The translations under genes were made by a program, and so were the position numbers. Source: Streptomyces gilvus (GTDB taxonomy: Bacteria > Actinomycetota > Actinomycetes > Streptomycetales > Streptomycetaceae). From it: a stretch of DNA of 64,000 nucleotides. The first letter of the stretch is position 1; every line of letters begins with the position of its first letter. Positions 60,205 to 64,000 of this stretch are shown here, piece by piece. The stretch is taken from positions 1 through 64,000 of the forward strand of contig NZ_JAKWBE010000027.1 in assembly GCF_022513565.1 (NCBI RefSeq), read 5' to 3'. A model generated the notes under the pieces. It was not told the origin of the DNA and ran no database searches. It saw only the letters and a list, made by a program, of their open reading frames with translations.

Positions 60205-61535
60205 TTCAACAGGTCCTGGTCCTTGAGGTCACCGGCGAGGGTGTCGTTGAGCTCCTTGAGGGAGGAGCGGACGTCACTGCCGCAGTACGTGAAGACCGCG
60301 TTGAGGCTGTCGGCGGTGTCCTGCTTGATCGGGGCGAAGTCGGGGGCGTTGGGGAACTGCTCGGACGCGGTCTCGTACGCCTTCTGCACGACGCTCCAGC
60401 GCGGGTCGTGACGGACCTCGGCGGCGTCCAGCGTGGAGTTCGTGGGGATGCGCACCACGGGCTGGTGGCCGTCAACGCTGGTCATGGCGATCCGCTGGCC
60501 CTCGGGCGAGACGAGGAAGGCCGCGAGCGCCCGCTCCTGCCGGGCCTTTCCGGTCCTGGCGCCGAAGTAGACGTTCTCGCCCTCGGCCAGGACGTCGGCT
60601 CCCGCCGGCCCCGCCGGTGCGGGGACGACCTCGTACTTGTCCTTGCCGGGCGTGGCGTCGAAGGTGGTGATGTTGTACGGGCCGGTCATGTACATCCCGG
60701 CGTCGCCGTCCCGGAAGTTGGTGGCGGTACCGGTGACGGCGCTGACCGCGCCGGGCTGCAGGAGGCCCTTCGCGCCGCAGAAGAGGTTGTCCTTCAGCCA
60801 GGTGACGGTCCGTACGGCCGCCGCCGAGTCCATGGCGGGACGGTAACCGCCCCTGCCGTCCGGCTCGATGACCTTCGCGCCGCCCTGCCACAGGAAACTG
60901 GACGCCCACCAGGCGGCGTAGCCGTTCTGGGCGCTGCCCGGCGCGACGATGCCGTAGGTGTCCTTCTTGCCGTCGCCGTCCGGGTCGCGGGTGGCGAAGG
61001 CCTTGGCGACGTCGAGCATCTGCTGCCAGGTCGTCGGCGCCTTCAGTCCCAGCTTCCGCAGCCAGTCCTTGCGGATCATCAGGGCCATCGCCTGGCGCGA
61101 GTAGGGGATGCCGTAGTGCCTGCCGTCCAGTCCCACGGTGGAGGCCCAGGACTTGGCGGTGATCTGGTCGTGTCCCGCGATCGAGGCGGGATCGATCGGC
61201 TTGAGCAGTCCCTGGCTCTGGTAACTCCCCATCAGCGCCGTGTCGTTGATCATCACGTCGGGGAGGTCCTTGCTGGACGCCCGGCTCTGCAGCTGCTGGT
61301 CGAAGTTGACGACCGGCTGGTAGTCGATCTTTATCCCGGTCTTCTTGGTGAAGGCGGCGAAGACCCGGTCGTAGGTCGCGGCCGAATCCGGATCGCTCCG
61401 GGTCCACACCTCCAGCGTGTTCGGGTCACCTCCGCCGGCACTGGTGGAACCCGACCCGCAGGCGGCCGTCGTGCATGCGAGCCCCGCCACGGCGAGGGCG
61501 GCGGCCAGGCGGCGACGTCGTCCACGAACGCCCAT
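60201..61535 (-). CDS. CUT1 substrate-binding lipoprotein for aldarate or sugar acid
   Basis: 444 residues from ATG 61535, which follows GGAGGTGTCC; the GTG six bases earlier overlaps the ribosome site. Lipoprotein signal: RGRRRRLAAALAVAGLACTTAAC, lipobox TAAC. Binding-protein core: LEVWTRSDPDSAATYDRVFAAFTKKTGIKIDYQ, GIPYSRQAMALMIRKDWLRKLGLKAPTTW, and GDAGMYMTGPYN. First gene of the operon SBP-permease-permease-kdgD-gudD, with a perfect palindrome 17 bp upstream of the start. Confidence 0.87.
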   Translation of the reverse strand: MGVRGRRRRLAAALAVAGLACTTAACGSGSTSAGGGDPNTLEVWTRSDPDSAATYDRVFAAFTKKTGIKIDYQPVVNFDQQLQSRASSKDLPDVMINDTALMGSYQSQGLLKPIDPASIAGHDQITAKSWASTVGLDGRHYGIPYSRQAMALMIRKDWLRKLGLKAPTTWQQMLDVAKAFATRDPDGDGKKDTYGIVAPGSAQNGYAAWWASSFLWQGGAKVIEPDGRGGYRPAMDSAAAVRTVTWLKDNLFCGAKGLLQPGAVSAVTGTATNFRDGDAGMYMTGPYNITTFDATPGKDKYEVVPAPAGPAGADVLAEGENVYFGARTGKARQERALAAFLVSPEGQRIAMTSVDGHQPVVRIPTNSTLDAAEVRHDPRWSVVQKAYETASEQFPNAPDFAPIKQDTADSLNAVFTYCGSDVRSSLKELNDTLAGDLKDQDLLK

Positions 61536-61551
61536 GGACACCTCCGTTCAT

Positions 61552-61574
61552 ATCCGTGAACATCCTTCACGGAT
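61552..61574. promoter_or_regulatory. perfect palindrome, probable operator of the glucarate operon
   Basis: ATCCGTGAA (61552-61560) and TTCACGGAT (61566-61574) are perfect 9-bp inverted arms with a 5-base centre, 17 bp upstream of the binding-protein gene. A second, smaller inverted repeat ATGTC/GACAT (61614-61618 with 61621-61625) lies about 45 bp further upstream. The regulator (GntR, IclR or LacI type) is not in the window. Confidence 0.7.
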
Positions 61575-61721
61575 CTAAATGACGGGGCTCAAGGTATGAA
61601 TCATTTCATCCGTATGTCAAGACATGACTGATGGATTTCACCAGCTTCACCGACCCTCTGCATCTCGTGCGCGAGCGGGCGACTGGGGGGACGGGGTGAC
61701 GTGGGTGACCGGGAACGCCGA

Positions 61722-61752
61722 AGAGGCCGCCCACGGTTCGTGGACGGCCTCT
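61722..61752 (-). terminator. terminator hairpin downstream of the NlpC/P60 gene
   Basis: AGAGGCCG (61722-61729) pairs with CGGCCTCT (61745-61752), and CCACG (61731-61735) with CGTGG (61739-61743), loop GTT. It lies 28 bp after the NlpC/P60 stop. The rest of 61575-61779 holds no gene. Confidence 0.75.
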
Positions 61753-61779
61753 GGGGTGGAGCGCGTGCCGGTGAAGGTG

Positions 61780-63543
61780 CTACGCGGGGCGTACCGCGAT
61801 ACGGATCGCGGCCTCTCCGGCGTAGTGGACCGACTCCTCGCGGATCACCGCGCCCGGTCCGGGGGCGTGGATCATCAGACCGTTGCCGGTGTAGAGACCG
61901 ACATGGCTGAAGTTGTCGTTGAAGAAGATCAGGTCCCCGGGACGGCTCTCGGCCAGCGGGACCACTGTGCCCGTGCTCGCCTGCTCGTGCGTGGACCGGG
62001 GCAGCGCGACCCCGGCGGCCCGCCAGGCGGCCTGGGTGAGCCCGGAGTTGTCGTACGACTCCGGCCCGACCCCGCCCCAGATGCACGGCCTGCCGATCTG
62101 CGCCCGGGCGAAGGACACGGCCCGGTCCGCCTTGGTGCCGACCGGCGGCTCGGCGGGCGCCTCGGGCACCCCGGTGTCGAGGACCGACGGCTCCTGGAGC
62201 CGGCGCCACTGGTCCGACACGGGCAGGCTCGAGTCGGCCGCGGCGGACAGGTTCCACGCGCCCGTGTCCATGACGGACGGCTGCTGCGGGGTCGCCTCGA
62301 CGGTGGGCTGCTGGAAGCTCCACTGCGTGCCGGTGTCCAGGGCGGTCACCTGCTGCTGCGCCCCCGTGTCGGTGACGGACAGGCCCATGTCGGGGCCGGC
62401 CTGCAGCGGCAGGCTCCACGGTTCGCCGGCCGGCACGCCCGTGTCGAGCACGGACGGCTGCTGCAGCCGCCAGGCCTCCTCGGTCGCACGGGTCGCCTCC
62501 TCCGACCAGGGCGCCGGCGCCAGAGCCGCCTGCGGCGCCGCCATGGTCATCGAGGGCATGACGGCCGTCTGGGACGCCGTGGCCGCCGTCGGGGACATGA
62601 CGGTCGCCTGTGGCCCCGTAGCCATCGGGGACATGACGGTCGCCTGTGGCCCCATGGCCGTGGGCGACATGACGGTCGATTGCGGTGTCATGGCCGGCGA
62701 GGGCATGACCGCCGTCTGCTCTGTCATGGGCACCGAGGGCATGACCGCCGTCTGCTCTGTAATGGCCGTCGGGGGCATGACCGCTGCCTGCTCTGCCATG
62801 GCCGTCGGCGACATGACCGCCGACTGCGGTATGGATGTCTGCCGGGCCGTGTACCGGTACAGCAGCTCACTCGCCGCGGCGATCTTGCGCTGGCTCTGCT
62901 CCTTGGACGTGCGCAGTGAGGCCTGCCGCGGCTCGCCGCCCGTCGCGCCCGCCCCCATGGCGGACTCCTGACGCTGCGCCGGTACGGCGGGCAGCGCGGC
63001 CGTGCCACCCCCCGCGGTCAGCTCGGCGACAGGACGGCGCGCTCCGCCCGCGGGCAGTTCGGCCACGCTCCGGCCGGGTGCCTCCAGCTCGAAGCCCGTC
63101 CGTGCCTCCGGGGCACGCACCGGCCGCGACGGGGCCTGGCGGGGGGAGGAGGTGCGCTGGGCGGGCATGCGGTCGGCCGGCAGGATCGCCGGGATCGTCG
63201 GCCCCAGCGAGGCGCGCGCCGCGTCGAACCACCGTCGGCTCACGTTGTCCAGATCGGGGTCCGAGCGCCTGCCGCCGCCCGCCGGTGCGCCGCGTCCCCG
63301 CGAGCCGGTCACCGTCGGCCGGGTGAAGTTCCACTGGCCGGTGTCCGACTCGGCCCGGTCGTAGAGGCTGCTCACCCGGTCCCGGACGGCCTCCCGGCTG
63401 GGGGCGTCCTCCCCGGCGAGGGGAACGGCGTCGGCGCTCTGCGAGAGCATGGCCACCGAGGTGAGGGCCGCCGCGGCGAGGGCGGAGTTGCGCATCCCGG
63501 GGAGGCCGGAGCCGCCCGTGCGCGATGGTCGATCCGGCGCCAT
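61780..63543 (-). CDS. NlpC/P60-fold cell-wall protein, catalytic Cys replaced by Asn
   Basis: 587 residues. Secretion signal at about 17-40 (MRNSALAAAALTSVAMLSQ, cut near SADA). A Pro/Ala-rich region and a 12-residue repeat block (about 240-330) of AVMSPTAM/TEQ type follow, then five DTG motifs (PSVLDTG, SVTDTG, TALDTG, PSVMDTG, PSVLDTG). The C-terminal NlpC/P60 domain (about 475-587) has the usual GGVGPESYD, but the catalytic D-C-S-G is DNSG (Asn499, codon 62047-62049); His547 in FSHVGLYTG remains. A Cys487 occurs 12 residues earlier (RPCIWGG, normally Tyr). A ydaO riboswitch precedes the gene. Confidence 0.85.
   Translation of the reverse strand: MAPDRPSRTGGSGLPGMRNSALAAAALTSVAMLSQSADAVPLAGEDAPSREAVRDRVSSLYDRAESDTGQWNFTRPTVTGSRGRGAPAGGGRRSDPDLDNVSRRWFDAARASLGPTIPAILPADRMPAQRTSSPRQAPSRPVRAPEARTGFELEAPGRSVAELPAGGARRPVAELTAGGGTAALPAVPAQRQESAMGAGATGGEPRQASLRTSKEQSQRKIAAASELLYRYTARQTSIPQSAVMSPTAMAEQAAVMPPTAITEQTAVMPSVPMTEQTAVMPSPAMTPQSTVMSPTAMGPQATVMSPMATGPQATVMSPTAATASQTAVMPSMTMAAPQAALAPAPWSEEATRATEEAWRLQQPSVLDTGVPAGEPWSLPLQAGPDMGLSVTDTGAQQQVTALDTGTQWSFQQPTVEATPQQPSVMDTGAWNLSAAADSSLPVSDQWRRLQEPSVLDTGVPEAPAEPPVGTKADRAVSFARAQIGRPCIWGGVGPESYDNSGLTQAAWRAAGVALPRSTHEQASTGTVVPLAESRPGDLIFFNDNFSHVGLYTGNGLMIHAPGPGAVIREESVHYAGEAAIRIAVRPA
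62555..62845 (-). repeat. coding tandem repeats, 36-bp unit (one of 39 bp)
   Basis: Units starting GGCATGAC or GACATGAC begin at 62555, 62594, 62630, 62666, 62702, 62738, 62774 and 62810. The step is 36 bp except for the first (39 bp). They encode 12-residue variants of QTAVMPS-x-AM-TE within the NlpC/P60 gene. Copy sequence is imperfect but in frame throughout, as expected for a repeat domain that can expand or contract. Confidence 0.85.
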
Positions 63544-63564
63544 GGGAGCCGTACTCCTTCCGTA

Positions 63565-63710
63565 CTCCGCCTACCGAGTTAGCTGTCGGGTTCGGGCGGT
63601 CGTGTCCGGAAGGCATGCCCTACGACCCTTGCCCTCGCGGGCAGTTGGGCCGATTCACCCCATGATTCGGTTGGGTCCCCGGCTCCGGTTCGACACCGGA
63701 CTCGGCGGAG
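63565..63710 (-). promoter_or_regulatory. ydaO/yuaA-type c-di-AMP riboswitch aptamer
   Basis: In the 5' leader of the NlpC/P60 gene the minus strand shows the actinobacterial ydaO core: CCGGGGACCC, GGGGTGAATCGG, GTAGGGCATGCCTTCC, and GACAGCTAACTCGGTAGGCGGAG. The P1 helix pairs CTCCGCC (63710-63704) with GGCGGAG (63571-63565). This class binds c-di-AMP and, in Streptomyces, controls cell-wall hydrolases such as rpfA and NlpC/P60 genes; ligand binding usually turns expression off. About 22 bp separate the aptamer from the ATG, including the AAGGAG ribosome site, so control could be on translation as well as transcription. Confidence 0.85.
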
Positions 63711-63909
63711 GCCACGCGTCCCGACGGGGTTCGCCGGAGGAACTCGAGTGGCCTGGACCCACGCTAGCCAACTTGTGCGGCTGGTGTGAAGGTTGAAGGG
63801 CGGAATGTCCGATACGCTTTTGTGACCTTCGTCGTGACGGGCCGTCAGGTTCCTCTTCCGTGCACACAGCGGATCGGGAGCGTGACCGACCGTCGCGACG
63901 GCGGGCGTC

Positions 63910-64000
63910 TCAGGACTGCGGACCGTCTTCCCGGGCCGCAAGCTCGGCGTCGCGCTTCTTGATCCGCGCCGCCTCCTTGCGGACCTCCGCCTGGGTGGCC
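63910..64000 (-). CDS. C-terminal end of an unidentified gene, cut by window edge
   Basis: On the minus strand a frame runs from the window edge to TGA at 63910-63912. The last residues are ATQAEVRKEAARIKKRDAEL then AAREDGPQS, a charged helical tail. Too little is visible to assign a family. It lies upstream of the riboswitch-controlled NlpC/P60 gene on the same strand. Confidence 0.6.
   Translation of the reverse strand, partial: ATQAEVRKEAARIKKRDAELAAREDGPQS

Noticed and set aside
62555-62845. CRISPR-like array
   Set aside because: The 36-bp units are contiguous, with no unique spacers, and encode an in-frame 12-residue protein repeat.

Overview
The window is high-GC, actinobacterial chromosome with strong codon bias and many GTG/TTG starts. 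The gene content (roadblock/LC7 protein, DUF5709, AfsR-type regulator remnant, DUF5753 regulators, an MsiK-style ABC importer without its own ATPase, and a c-di-AMP riboswitch ahead of a cell-wall NlpC/P60 gene) points to Streptomyces or a close relative. It reads as chromosome-arm or arm-proximal sequence: many regulators paired with metabolic cassettes, one IS remnant and several decayed genes.

Layout. 1-150: right end of an IS605/IS1341-type element (TnpB C-terminus and probable omega-RNA end). 257-7505: roadblock protein, DUF6397-like protein, TesB thioesterase, Ski2-like helicase, DUF457-type membrane hydrolase, a cysteine-less CMD protein, zinc-free L31 (rpmE2), DUF5709. 7506-8225: no convincing gene, but degenerate ~44/85-bp tandem repeats. 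8226-11791: a heterodimeric ABC exporter with complementary degenerate ATPase sites. 11977-17002: secreted glycoamidase-like protein, MarR/ABC exporter pair with a palindromic operator, MltG-like protein. 17015-22309: sulfonate (ssu) operon behind a leaderless Cys-containing leader peptide. 22395-29681: assorted metabolic and regulatory genes.

29750-40165 is the most striking part. An operon accD - FAAL (FadD32-like) - PKS (ACP-KS-AT-ACP-TE, the Pks13 order) - Ag85-like esterase is flanked by a PucR regulator and a cutinase-family protein. This is nearly the gene set of the mycolic-acid condensation locus of Mycobacteriales (fbp, Rv3802c, fadD32, pks13, accD4), in what looks like a Streptomyces. 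I infer that it builds and exports an unusual lipid, possibly by Claisen condensation of two acyl chains.

40294-48576: CGNR and GNAT genes with overlapping divergent promoters, an amidohydrolase/P450/PLP-enzyme group, and a small graveyard of gene fragments (46514-47029 and a deleted AfsR-type regulator at 48163-48576). 48711-55905: TetR-controlled class II aldolase plus PfkB kinase, a DHA2 exporter, an epimerase/ECF41 sigma factor pair, and a VOC/LuxR pair. 56182-61574: D-glucarate catabolism (gudD, kdgD) with its CUT1 importer and a perfect upstream palindrome. 61780-63710: an NlpC/P60 protein whose catalytic Cys is Asn, with coding tandem repeats, under a ydaO-type c-di-AMP riboswitch. 63910-64000: the C-terminal end of an unidentified gene.
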